Translations under genes and position numbers: made by a program
Part shown: piece by piece, positions 24,662 to 32,903 of the stretch
Numbering within the stretch: position 1 is the first letter of the stretch
Layout of the letters: every line of letters starts with the position of its first letter
Notes under the pieces: model-generated
What the model was told of the DNA's origin: nothing
What the model saw: the letters and a program-made list of their open reading frames with translations, nothing else
Database searches by the model: none
NCBI RefSeq assembly: GCF_017916255.1
Contig: NZ_CP072827.1
Coordinates: forward strand, 6,535,501 to 6,599,500
Direction: 5' to 3'
DNA: 64,000 nt
Source of the DNA: Streptomyces mobaraensis NBRC 13819 = DSM 40847
GTDB taxonomy: Bacteria; Actinomycetota; Actinomycetes; Streptomycetales; Streptomycetaceae

Positions 24662-25324
24662 TCACACGACCTGGGCCAGACCCCCGGTGTGCCGTCCCGG
24701 CAGCGGTGCGGTGACGGCCAGGTCCGCGTCCAGCCGGTCCGTCAACTCCCGAGCCTGGTCCGGAACGCGGCGGGCTGCCCAGCGCTCGACGAGGCCGAGG
24801 AAGCCCCGCAGGTCGTCCTGTACGGACCGCAGGATGCCGGGGAGGTCCGCGACCGGTATCCCGACGGGTCGGGTGGGAGGCGGCTCGGCCGCGAAGCCGC
24901 CGTCCGGCCAGAGTCGCACGGTCGCTTCGGCGAGTTCGACGCGCGGCGTCGGATCGTGGCCCAGCCAGGGCACCTCTCCGTCCGTCACCAGGCTGGACCA
25001 GTCGCGCCAGTCCCGCAGACCGCAGCAGCAGCCGGGGTTCACGGTGACGTCGAGGCCGGTGTGACGGAAGCGCAGGCCGCCGTCGACGGAGATCTCCTCC
25101 TCCGCGAGCATCCGGCGGACGAGTGCGGCGGCGTCCGGCGCGGGCGGGTCGTCGTCGGACGCGCCGACGGTGTGCCGGGCCAGGGCCGCCATGGCGCTGC
25201 CGACCTCGTCCGGCGTCATCCGGCCGGACAGGGCGAGCGGCCGGTACGGCGGCAGGCCGGCCACCGGCCAGAGGGTGAAACCGGTGGTGTCCGCGGTCTC
25301 CAGGACGATATCGACGATCAGCAT
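24662..25324 (-). CDS. conserved protein of unknown function with a triple-cysteine motif
   Basis: 220 residues from ATG 25322-25324. It is soluble with no signal or membrane segment. The striking part is NPGCCCGLRDWRDWSSL at about residue 115-130, followed by WLGHDPTPRVELAEATVRLW and a C-terminal helical part. I know of similar unannotated Streptomyces proteins but no function. The gene stands alone, preceded by a 19-bp tandem repeat that occupies its likely promoter. The 285 bp downstream (24377-24661) show no gene. Confidence 0.65.
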   Translation of the reverse strand: MLIVDIVLETADTTGFTLWPVAGLPPYRPLALSGRMTPDEVGSAMAALARHTVGASDDDPPAPDAAALVRRMLAEEEISVDGGLRFRHTGLDVTVNPGCCCGLRDWRDWSSLVTDGEVPWLGHDPTPRVELAEATVRLWPDGGFAAEPPPTRPVGIPVADLPGILRSVQDDLRGFLGLVERWAARRVPDQARELTDRLDADLAVTAPLPGRHTGGLAQVV

Positions 25325-25695
25325 GAGCGCAGTCTGCGTTCCCTGCGGCGAATGTGCCCGCCCTTTTCCCGGGCACCCGCCCTTTTCCCGGGCACCCGCC
25401 CTTTTCCACGGCGGCCGCCCGGCTTCCCAAGGGCGGCCCTTCGCGGACCGGAGCACGGGCGGGGCTAGGACGGGCGTGGCGGGCGCGGCGGGCCGGCGTC
25501 CGGGCCGCCTCGGATCCGCGGACGCCGGACCCGACACGCCGTCCGCGCGACCGGACACGCGGGCGCTCCGGGTCCGCGTCCGCGGCCCGGGGGTCTGGTA
25601 TTCGTGCCCTCACCACCGCTTCCCCGCCCCGCCCGCATGGCCGGCCGGGACCCGGGTATCCGGGGCGGCCGGGGGACGAGCAGGGAGGAGCGGGC
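25325..25695. other. intergenic region without a convincing gene
   Basis: 371 bp between the divergent unknown gene (24662-25324) and the antiporter operon. It contains a 19-bp tandem repeat at its left end, then very GC-rich sequence with open frames that look composition-driven. Promoters for both neighbours must be here, but no clear -35/-10 was found. AGGGAGGAG near 25682 is the ribosome site of the next gene. Confidence 0.5.
25357..25407. repeat. 19-bp tandem repeat, 2.7 copies
   Basis: CCCGCCCTTTTCCCGGGCA occurs at 25357-25375 and 25376-25394 without change, then a partial copy CCCGCCCTTTTCC at 25395-25407. Each unit contains the palindrome GCCCGGGC at its junction with the next. It begins 33 bp upstream of the minus-strand ATG at 25324, so it lies across or near that promoter. 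Confidence 0.9.
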
Positions 25696-25881
25696 ATGCC
25701 GGACAGGGCACGCGCCGTCGGCGCCGTCGCCGAGACGCTGGGGTGGTGGGCCGGGCTCACCCTGTTGTGGGTGGTGCTGATCTCGTCCGTGGACGTCCTG
25801 GAGGCCGGGGTCGGGGCGGGGGCCGCGGCGGCCGGGGCGTGGGCGGCCAGGGCGGCGCGCCGGGCGGCGGCGGAACGGTGA
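25696..25881 (+). CDS. short MrpE/MnhE-like membrane subunit
   Basis: 61 residues, one clear membrane segment (LGWWAGLTLLWVVLISSVDV) and a second alanine-rich one. The Trp-x-x-Leu-x-x-x-(S/T) turn followed by a small-residue helix recalls the start of MrpE, the small accessory subunit of Mrp-type cation/proton antiporters, but MrpE is normally about 160 residues. It may be a truncated MrpE or a lineage-specific small subunit. Its stop overlaps the next start (GTGA), making it the first gene of a six-gene antiporter operon. The ribosome site is GGAGG. Confidence 0.6.
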   Translation: MPDRARAVGAVAETLGWWAGLTLLWVVLISSVDVLEAGVGAGAAAAGAWAARAARRAAAER

Positions 25882-26309
25882 ACTGGTGGCTGGCGGGCGC
25901 CGCCCTCCTCGTCGCCGGCGGGCTCGGCCCCTGCCTGTGGGGCGCCGCGACCGGCGGCACCGGCCGCCGCATGACCGCCCAGAACACCGCGACGCTGCTG
26001 CTGTGCCTGGTGTTCCTGCTGCTCGCCCAGGGGTACGAGCGGCCCGCCTACATCGATCTCGCCCTCGTCGTCTCCGTGCTCGGCCCGGCGGGCACCCTCG
26101 TCTTCGTCCGCCTCTTCGAGACGTCACCGGGACCGTCCGGCACCACCTCCCGGCTGCTCGGCCCGCTCGTCGCCGCGGCCACCGTCGCCACCGTCGTCCC
26201 GCTCTGCGTCGCCACCGGCCCCGGCCGGGCCATGGCCAAACTGATCGTGATCGGCGTCCTGCTGCTCGCCGGGGGAGCGGTCACCACCCGGGCGGTGCGC
26301 GGTGGATGA
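25878..26309 (+). CDS. MrpF-MrpG fusion-like antiporter subunit
   Basis: 143 residues, about five helices. The first part resembles MrpF: a GP-x-x-x-R-M-T-A-Q-N-T segment, then YERPAYIDLALVVSVLGPAG and TLVFVRLFE. The second part, GPLVAAATVATVVP, then GRAMAKLIVIGVLLL ending TTRAVRGG, resembles the C-terminal half of MrpG (KLLLIALFLLLTAPVASHALARA in typical proteins). A fused F-G subunit would replace two separate genes. GTG 25878 overlaps the previous stop and its own stop overlaps the next GTG. Confidence 0.65.
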   Translation: MNWWLAGAALLVAGGLGPCLWGAATGGTGRRMTAQNTATLLLCLVFLLLAQGYERPAYIDLALVVSVLGPAGTLVFVRLFETSPGPSGTTSRLLGPLVAAATVATVVPLCVATGPGRAMAKLIVIGVLLLAGGAVTTRAVRGG

Positions 26310-26583
26310 CGTCCTCGGCGGCCTCGCGCTGCTCCTCGTCGCGGCGGCCGCGACCGCCGCCGTCCTCAACCGGGACCCGGCCCGGCAGGCCGTCGTCCTG
26401 TCGCTCCTCGGCCTCGCGCTCGCCGTCCTGTTCACCGTGGACCAGGCGCCGGACGTCGGCCTCTCGCAGCTCGCCGTCGGATCGGCGGTCACCCCGCTGA
26501 TGATCTTGCTGACGGTCCGCAAGGTGCGGCGGATCGGCCGGAGCCGGCAGGCGGAGGAGCACGAGAAGGGGCGGTCCCGATGA
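26302..26583 (+). CDS. DUF4040/MbhD-like antiporter subunit
   Basis: 93 residues with three helices: GGLALLLVAAAATAAVL, QAVVLSLLGLALAVLFTV and VGSAVTPLMILLTVRKV. The motif AxDVGLSQLAVG-like string PDVGLSQLAVGSAVTP matches the MbhD/DUF4040 unit that corresponds to part of the C-terminal region of MrpA. In Mrp and membrane hydrogenase complexes this unit belongs to the proton/sodium path. It overlaps both neighbours. A highly charged tail (residues 76-93) follows the last helix. Confidence 0.75.
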   Translation: MDDVLGGLALLLVAAAATAAVLNRDPARQAVVLSLLGLALAVLFTVDQAPDVGLSQLAVGSAVTPLMILLTVRKVRRIGRSRQAEEHEKGRSR

Positions 26584-27332
26584 GCCACCGCGTCCGGCTG
26601 TGGGTCCTGGCCCTGGGGCTGCTCGCCACCGCCGCCCTGTTCGCCGCAGCCTGCGCCGAACTGCCGCCGTTCGGCGGCGACCGGCACCCCTACGGCGACC
26701 GCGCCGTGCACGCCGCGCTGCTCCGGCACACCGCCAACACCGTCTCCTCCGTCAACTTCGACCAGCGCGCCCTCGACACCCTCGGCGAGGAGAGCATCCT
26801 GTTCGGCTCCGTCCTCGGCACCGTCGTCCTGCTGCGGCAGACCCGCGACGAGCACCGGACCGCCCCCGTGCCCACGCCCGTACCGGCCGGGACCCGCCGC
26901 TACGGGTTGCTCCTGCTGCCCGTCACCCTCCTCATCGGCCTGTACGTCGTCGCCCACGGCCAGCTCAGCCCCGGTGGCGGCTTCCAGGGCGGCGTCGTCG
27001 TGGCGACCGCCGTGCACCTGCTGTACATCGCCGTCGACTACCGCGCCCTGGAACGCGTCCGGCCGCTCGGCGCCTACGAGATCGCCGACGCCGCAGGCGA
27101 GGCCGCGTACGTCCTCACCGGCGCGGGCGGACTGCTCGCCGGCGCCGCCTACCTGGCCAACGTCCTGCCGTACGGCACCTTCAACACCCTCTCCTCCGGC
27201 GGCACCGTCCCGCTGCTGAACGCCGCCGTCGGCGTGGAGGTCGCCGCCGCCGTGGTCGTCCTGCTGGCCCGGTTCCTGGGCCAGGCCCTGGAGATCGAGG
27301 GTGACGAGGACCGGCGGGAGGGCGCGGGATGA
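26580..27332 (+). CDS. MbhE-MrpB (MnhB) fusion subunit
   Basis: 250 residues. The N-terminal part has one helix and the MbhE-type segment TVSSVNFDQRALDTLGEES then ILFGSVLGTVVLLR, as at the C-terminus of MrpA. The second part is MrpB: LLLPVTLLIGLYVVAHGQ followed by LSPGGGFQGGVVVATAVHL, the classic HGxxSPGGGFQGG motif of the subunit. So two units that are separate in Mbh complexes are joined. Overlaps the previous and next genes by 4 bp. It would sit in the membrane arm of a cation/proton antiporter. Confidence 0.82.
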   Translation: MSHRVRLWVLALGLLATAALFAAACAELPPFGGDRHPYGDRAVHAALLRHTANTVSSVNFDQRALDTLGEESILFGSVLGTVVLLRQTRDEHRTAPVPTPVPAGTRRYGLLLLPVTLLIGLYVVAHGQLSPGGGFQGGVVVATAVHLLYIAVDYRALERVRPLGAYEIADAAGEAAYVLTGAGGLLAGAAYLANVLPYGTFNTLSSGGTVPLLNAAVGVEVAAAVVVLLARFLGQALEIEGDEDRREGAG

Positions 27333-27676
27333 GCGTCCTGCCCTACCTCGTCGCCGGCTGGATCTTCCTCGTCGGCGTCTACGGCATGGCCACCAGCCGC
27401 GACCTGGTGCACGCCGTCGGCTGCCTGTCCGTCACCCAGTCCTCCACCTATGTGCTGCTCCTCGCCGTCGGCTACCGCAAGGGCGGCACCGCGCCGGTCT
27501 TCTCCGACATCGCGCCCGGCTCCCGGCCCGTCGTCGACCCCGTCGTCCAGGCCCTCGCCCTCACCGACGTCGTCGTCGGTGCGACGGTCACCGCGCTGCT
27601 GCTCGCCCTCGTCGTGCAGATCGCCAAACGGCACGGCACCACCGACCCCGACGCCCTGTCCGAACTGAAGGGCTGA
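27329..27676 (+). CDS. mrpC: Mrp antiporter subunit C (NuoK-like)
   Basis: 115 residues and three helices, typical for MrpC/NuoK. Helix 1 is YLVAGWIFLVGVYGMATS, then DLVHAVGCLSVTQSSTYVLLL, and helix 3 follows VDPVVQALALTDVVVGATVTA, the conserved PxxQALxLTxIVIG element. It contributes the half-channel next to MrpD. Start overlaps the previous stop; 4 bp separate it from mrpD. About 30 extra residues join helices 2 and 3, as in most MrpC proteins. Confidence 0.88.
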   Translation: MSVLPYLVAGWIFLVGVYGMATSRDLVHAVGCLSVTQSSTYVLLLAVGYRKGGTAPVFSDIAPGSRPVVDPVVQALALTDVVVGATVTALLLALVVQIAKRHGTTDPDALSELKG

Positions 27677-27680
27677 GCCA

Positions 27681-29471
27681 GTGGACCGGCTGCTCCCGCT
27701 GATCGTCGTCGTCCCGCTGCTCGGCGCCGCCCTGCTGGCCGGCGCGGGCCGGTGGATGGCCCGGCCGGTCGCAGAGACCGTCGGCTGCCTCTGCGCCGCC
27801 GCCTCCGCCGGCCTCGCCGCGGCCGCCCTCGCCGGCGGCCCGTACGTCGTCTGGGCCGGCGACTGGCGGCCCGTCGACGGCCACGGGGTGGGCATCGTCC
27901 TCACCGGCGACCGCACCGGCACCGGCCTCGCCGCCCTCACCTCGCTCCTCGTGGTCACCGTCCTCGCCTACGCCTGGCGCTACTTCGACGAACCGCCGCG
28001 CGGCCACACCGGCTCCTTCCCCGCCCTCATCCTCCTCTTCCAGGCGGGCATGTGCGGCTTCGCCCTCACCGGCGACCTCTTCAACGCCTTCGTCTTCTTC
28101 GAGCTCATGGGCGTCGTCGGCTACGCCCTCACCGGCTACCGCGTCGAGGAGGCGCGGCCCGTCCAGGGCGCGCTCGCCTTCGGCTTCGTCAACTCCCTCG
28201 GCGGCTACGCCAGCCTGCTCGGCATCGCCCTGCTCTACGCCCGCACCGGCGAACTCGGCATGGCCCAGGCCGGGCGCGAACTCGACGCGCTCGGCCGGCC
28301 CGACGCCCTGGTCCTCGCCTCGCTCGTCCTCGTTCTCACCGGGCTGCTGATCAAAGCCGCCGCCGCGCCCTTCCACTTCTGGCTGCCCGACGCCCACGCC
28401 GTGGCCCCGACGCCCGTCTGCATGCTGCTCTCCGGCGTCATGGTGGAGATGGGCGTCTACGGCGCCGCCCGCGTGTACGTCACGGTCTTCGCCGGGCCCG
28501 GCGGCGTCCCCGCCGAGGACTTCCGGCGCGCCCTGACCGTCCTCGGCCTGCTGACCGCCCTCACCGGAGCCGCCCTGTGCTGGCAGCAGCGGCACCTCAA
28601 ACGGCTGCTCGCCTTCTCCACCGTCGCCCACACCGGCCTCTTCCTCGCCGGGCTCGCCGCGCTCGAACCCGACGGCGTCACCGGCGTGTTCCTGTACGTC
28701 CTCGGGCACGCGGGCGTCAAGGCCGCCCTCTTCGCGTGCACCGGCGCGCTCCTCGACCGCTACGGCGGCGTGGACGAGCACCGGCTGCACGGCCGGGCCC
28801 GCGAGATGCGCGGCGTCGGCGTCCTCTACGCGGCCGGCGGACTCGCCCTCGCCGGGCTGCCGCCGTTCGGGACCGCCCTCGGCAAGGCGCTGGCCGAGGA
28901 GCAGGCCGCGTGGCTGACCGCCCTGTACGTCGTGGTCTCGGCGGTGACCGGCGGCGCGGTGCTGCGCGCCGCCGCCCGCGTCTTCCTCGGCGCCGGCCCC
29001 CGCGAGGAGGACGAGTGCGGCGCCCCCGAGACCACCGGCGACCAGGAGGAGCCCGAGACCGAACGCCGGGTGCGCCGGCTGCCGTCGCTGATGGCCACGG
29101 TCGCCGCCCTCCTGCTCACCGGCGCCCTCGCCGTCGGCACCGTGCCCGCCCTGGCCCGCGGGGCGGCCGGCGCGGCGCGCGCCTTCACCGACCACGCCGG
29201 CTACGCGGCCACCGTGCTGGACGGCACGCATGCCGCGCCCGGCGCGGGGCACCCGTCCCCGTGGTGGAGTCCGGCCGGAGTGGGCCTCGGCCTGCTCTCG
29301 GCCCTGCTCGCCACCGGGCTGGCGGCGCTCGGCGTACGGGGTGCCGTCCCGGCCCGGCGGTGGGCGGCCCCACTGCGCCGGCTGCACTCCGGGCACGTCG
29401 GCGACTACGTGGCGTGGGCGGCGGCCGGCATCGGACTGCTGTCGGCGCTGGTCCTGTGGCCGGGCGGCTGA
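27681..29471 (+). CDS. mrpD: Mrp antiporter subunit D (NuoN/MrpD-like, proton-conducting)
   Basis: 596 residues, about 14 helices. Core proton-transport landmarks: LFQAGMCGFALTGDLFNAFVFFE (cited here in part, with the conserved Glu in FVFFELMG), LIKAAAAPFHFWLPDAHAVA with its lysine, and HLKRLLAFSTVAHTGLFLAG. These form the broken helices and Lys/Glu pair of the antiporter-like subunits. It is the last and largest gene of the operon; the related MrpA large subunit is absent from the window. A charged insertion (residues about 440-465) precedes the last helices. Confidence 0.9.
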   Translation: MDRLLPLIVVVPLLGAALLAGAGRWMARPVAETVGCLCAAASAGLAAAALAGGPYVVWAGDWRPVDGHGVGIVLTGDRTGTGLAALTSLLVVTVLAYAWRYFDEPPRGHTGSFPALILLFQAGMCGFALTGDLFNAFVFFELMGVVGYALTGYRVEEARPVQGALAFGFVNSLGGYASLLGIALLYARTGELGMAQAGRELDALGRPDALVLASLVLVLTGLLIKAAAAPFHFWLPDAHAVAPTPVCMLLSGVMVEMGVYGAARVYVTVFAGPGGVPAEDFRRALTVLGLLTALTGAALCWQQRHLKRLLAFSTVAHTGLFLAGLAALEPDGVTGVFLYVLGHAGVKAALFACTGALLDRYGGVDEHRLHGRAREMRGVGVLYAAGGLALAGLPPFGTALGKALAEEQAAWLTALYVVVSAVTGGAVLRAAARVFLGAGPREEDECGAPETTGDQEEPETERRVRRLPSLMATVAALLLTGALAVGTVPALARGAAGAARAFTDHAGYAATVLDGTHAAPGAGHPSPWWSPAGVGLGLLSALLATGLAALGVRGAVPARRWAAPLRRLHSGHVGDYVAWAAAGIGLLSALVLWPGG

Positions 29472-29786
29472 CCGGTCGGGCGGTTGGGCGGTTGGCCGGT
29501 CGGCGGTCGGGCGGCTCGCGTGGCGGGCGGTCTCGCGGCGGGGCGGCGCGTGACGGGGCCCACGGCCGTAAGACCCACAACCGAACGGCCCCACAACCGA
29601 ACGGCCCCACGGCCGGACGGACACACCGCACCGGCGGCCGGGCGGTCGCCATCCCGCCCGGTGGAGCGAGAAGCCGGGCCGGCGCCCCCGATCGGGCGCC
29701 CACGCCCTGCGGCACCCCGTCCCGGGTGCCACGGTGGTCGTGGACGACCGGTGGCGCGCCCGGCCCGCCGAACGGAGGGAGACCCG
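29472..29786. other. intergenic region with low-order repeats, no gene seen
   Basis: 315 bp between mrpD and the large oxidoreductase gene, both plus. Left part: runs of GGTCGGGCGGTTGGGCGGTT-type repeats (29474-29520). Middle: AACCGAACGGCCCCAC occurs twice back to back near 29578-29610. The right end holds the GGAGGGAG ribosome site. No stable terminator hairpin with a T run was found. Confidence 0.5.
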
Positions 29787-32700
29787 ATGACGGACGGACG
29801 GGCGACAGGGGAGACGGGAGAGACGGAGGAGAAGGCGCTGCGCGCGGCACGCCGGGCGCTGGCGCGGCGCGTCGACGGCGAGGTGCGCTTCGACGCCGGC
29901 AGCCGCGGCGCGTACTCCACCGACGGGTCCAACTACCGGCAGCCGCCCCTCGGCGTCGTCCTGCCGCACACAGTGGACGCGGGCGCCGAGGCGGTCGCCG
30001 TGTGCGCCGAGTACGGGCTCCCCGTCCTCTCCCGCGGCGGCGGCACCAGCCTCGCCGGGCAGACCACCAACCGGGCCGTCGTCATCGACTGGTCCAAGTA
30101 CTGCCACCGGCTCGTCTCGGTCGACCCCGAGGCCCGCACCTGCGTCGTCGAACCCGGCATCGTCCTCGACGACCTCAACCGGGAACTCGCGCCGCACAAG
30201 CTGAAGTTCGGGCCCAAGCCGTCCACGCACGGCCAGTGCACCATCGGCGGCATGATCGGCAACAACTCGTGCGGCGCCACCGCCCAGTCCTACGGCAAGA
30301 CCGTCGACAACCTCCGCCGGCTGGAGATCCTCACCTACGACGGGCTCCGCTGCTGGACCGGCCCCACCGGCGACGACGAGTACGAGCGGATCCAGGCCGC
30401 CGGCGGCCGGCGCGCCCACCTCTACCGGGGGCTGCGCGGCCTGGCCGACCGCCACCTCGCCGAGATCCGGCGCGGCTACCCCCGCATCCCCCGCCGCGTC
30501 TCCGGCTACAACCTCGACTCCCTCCTCCCCGAGAACGGCTTCCACGTCGCCCGCGCCCTGGCCGGCAGCGAGGGCACCCTCGTCACCGTGCTGCACGCCG
30601 AGCTCGACCTGGTGTCCGTACCGGCCGCCGCGACCGTCCTCGTCCTCGGCTACGACGACATCTGCGCCGCCGCCGACGACGTCCCCCGCCTCCTCGAGCA
30701 CTGCCACCCCGACCAACTGGAGGCCATCGACCACCGCATGGCCCAGCTGATGCGCGAGGAGGGCGCCTACCTCGACTCCCTCGAACGCCTCCCCGCCGGG
30801 AACAGCTGGCTGATGCTCCAGTTCACCGGCGACAGCACGGAGGAGACCGACGACAAGGCCCGCGCCCTGCTGCGGGCCGTCGGCCGGCGCGAGGACGCCC
30901 CGGACGTCGCCCTCTCCGACGACCCCGAGCGCGAACAGGCGATGCTCAAGGCCCGCGAGGCCGGCCTCGGCGTCACGGCCCGGCCGCCCGACGACCGCGA
31001 GACCTGGGAGGGCTGGGAGGATTCCGCCGTCCCCCCGGACCGCCTGGGCGACTACCTGCGCGACCTCAAGAAGCTCTTCGGCGAGTTCGGGTACCAGAGC
31101 GCCTCCCTCTACGGGCACTTCGGGCAGGGCTGCGTCCACACCCGCGTCCCCTTCGGCCTGCGCACCGCCGAGGGCGTCGCCGACTTCCGCCGCTTCCTGC
31201 ACCGGGCCGCCGACCTCGTCCAGGAGTACGGCGGCTCCCTCTCCGGCGAGCACGGCGACGGACAGGCCCGCGGCGAACTGCTCGTCCGCATGTTCGGCGA
31301 GCGGCTGGTCGGCGCGTTCGCCGAACTCAAGCACCTCTGCGACCCCGACGGCAAGATGAACCCCGGCAAGGTCGTCCACCCCCACCGCGTCGACGAGAAC
31401 CTGCGCCTCGGCCCGCTGTGGCGGCCCTCCGCCGAGGACACCCACTTCCGGTACCCGGACGACGAGCACGAGTTCGGCCGGGCCGTGCTCCGCTGCGTCG
31501 GCATCGGCCAGTGCCGCGCCAGCACCGGCGGCGTCATGTGCCCCTCCTACCGCGCCACCCGCGAGGAGGAGCACTCCACGCGCGGCCGGTCCCGGCTCCT
31601 CTTCGAGATGCTGAACGGCCACGAGGACTCGACCGTCACCGACGGCTGGCGGTCCACCGCCGTCCGCGACGCCCTCGACCTCTGCCTGGCCTGCAAGGGC
31701 TGCAAGTCCGACTGCCCGGTTGGGGTGGACATGGCCACCTACAAGGCCGAGTTCCTGTCCCACCACTACGCCGGCCGGCTCCGGCCCGCCGCCCACTACA
31801 GCCTCGGCTGGCTCCCGGTGTGGGCCCGGCTCGCCCGTGCCGCGCCCCGCGCCGTCAACGCGCTCCTCCAGGCGCCCGGCGTGGCCGCCGTCGGCAAGCG
31901 GCTCGCCGGCGTGGCGGGGGAGCGGCGGCTGCCGGTCTTCGCCGAGGAGTCGTTCCTCGACTGGTGGCGGGCCCGGGGCACGCCCGCGCCCGAGCCGGGC
32001 GACCCGCGCACGGTCCTGCTCTGGCCCGACACTTTCAGCACCCACTTCCACCCGAACGTCGCCCGGTCCGCCGTCCGGGTGCTGGAGGACGCGGGGTTCC
32101 ACGTCGCCGTTCCCGAACGGCCCGTCTGCTGCGGCCTCACCTGGATCTCCACCGGTCAACTCGGCACGGCGAAGCGGGTGCTGCGCCGCACCCTCGACAC
32201 GCTCGGGCCGTGGATCGCGGCCGGGACGCCCGTCGTCGGCCTGGAACCGTCCTGCACGGCCGTGTTCCGGGCCGACGCGCCGGAGCTGATGCCCGAGGAC
32301 CAGGACGTCCGGCGGCTCTCGGAGCAGTTCCTCACCTTCTCGGAGCTCCTGGTCAACCGGGCGCCGCGGGACTGGCGGCCACCGCGCGCGGCCCGGACGG
32401 CGCTGGTGCAGACGCACTGCCACCAGCACGCCGTCATGAAGTTCGACGCCGACACGGAGCTGATGAAACGCGCCGGACTGCACGCCGACGTCCTCGACGA
32501 GGGCTGCTGCGGCCTCGCCGGCAACTTCGGCTTCGAGCGCGGCCACCACGACCTGTCGATGACCGTCGGCGAACAGGGCGTCCTCCCGGCCGTCCGCGCC
32601 GCCGGACCCGCGACGTACGTCCTCGCCGACGGCTTCAGCTGCCGCACCCAGATCGAACAGGGCGGCACCGGCCGCCGGGCCATGCACCTGGCCGAGGCGC

Positions 32701-32873
32701 TCGCCCTCGGCCTCGACGGCCCGGCCCCGGCCGAACACCCGGAGAAGCTCGGCGCCCCGCGCCCGGACCGGCGGCGGGCCGACGCGTGGGCGGTGGCGGC
32801 GGTGGCCGGTGCCGGGGTTGCGGGAGCGGTGGCGGCCGCGGCCCGGGGGGTGGTCCGGGGCCGCGGCGACTGA
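29787..32873 (+). CDS. large FAD-linked oxidase fused to Fe-S and CCG domains (D-lactate/glycolate dehydrogenase type)
   Basis: 1028 residues. Domain order: FAD-binding type 4 domain with LSRGGGTSLAGQ and GGMIGNNSCGA (residues 40-260); FAD-linked oxidase C-terminal domain ending in SGEHGDGQARGELL (to about 520); two [4Fe-4S] sites, GQCRASTGGVMCPSYR and CLACKGCKSDCPVG (about 570-650); and two CCG/DUF224 motifs, CCGLTWISTG and CCGLAGNFGFE. This is the one-chain form of D-lactate or D-2-hydroxyacid dehydrogenase feeding electrons to quinone at the membrane. An Ala/Gly-rich C-terminal hydrophobic tail could anchor it. ATG 29787 has a GGAGGGAG site. Confidence 0.93.
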   Translation: MTDGRATGETGETEEKALRAARRALARRVDGEVRFDAGSRGAYSTDGSNYRQPPLGVVLPHTVDAGAEAVAVCAEYGLPVLSRGGGTSLAGQTTNRAVVIDWSKYCHRLVSVDPEARTCVVEPGIVLDDLNRELAPHKLKFGPKPSTHGQCTIGGMIGNNSCGATAQSYGKTVDNLRRLEILTYDGLRCWTGPTGDDEYERIQAAGGRRAHLYRGLRGLADRHLAEIRRGYPRIPRRVSGYNLDSLLPENGFHVARALAGSEGTLVTVLHAELDLVSVPAAATVLVLGYDDICAAADDVPRLLEHCHPDQLEAIDHRMAQLMREEGAYLDSLERLPAGNSWLMLQFTGDSTEETDDKARALLRAVGRREDAPDVALSDDPEREQAMLKAREAGLGVTARPPDDRETWEGWEDSAVPPDRLGDYLRDLKKLFGEFGYQSASLYGHFGQGCVHTRVPFGLRTAEGVADFRRFLHRAADLVQEYGGSLSGEHGDGQARGELLVRMFGERLVGAFAELKHLCDPDGKMNPGKVVHPHRVDENLRLGPLWRPSAEDTHFRYPDDEHEFGRAVLRCVGIGQCRASTGGVMCPSYRATREEEHSTRGRSRLLFEMLNGHEDSTVTDGWRSTAVRDALDLCLACKGCKSDCPVGVDMATYKAEFLSHHYAGRLRPAAHYSLGWLPVWARLARAAPRAVNALLQAPGVAAVGKRLAGVAGERRLPVFAEESFLDWWRARGTPAPEPGDPRTVLLWPDTFSTHFHPNVARSAVRVLEDAGFHVAVPERPVCCGLTWISTGQLGTAKRVLRRTLDTLGPWIAAGTPVVGLEPSCTAVFRADAPELMPEDQDVRRLSEQFLTFSELLVNRAPRDWRPPRAARTALVQTHCHQHAVMKFDADTELMKRAGLHADVLDEGCCGLAGNFGFERGHHDLSMTVGEQGVLPAVRAAGPATYVLADGFSCRTQIEQGGTGRRAMHLAEALALGLDGPAPAEHPEKLGAPRPDRRRADAWAVAAVAGAGVAGAVAAAARGVVRGRGD

Positions 32874-32903
32874 AGGGGTGCCCCAAGAGTCTCAGCCGGA
32901 GTC

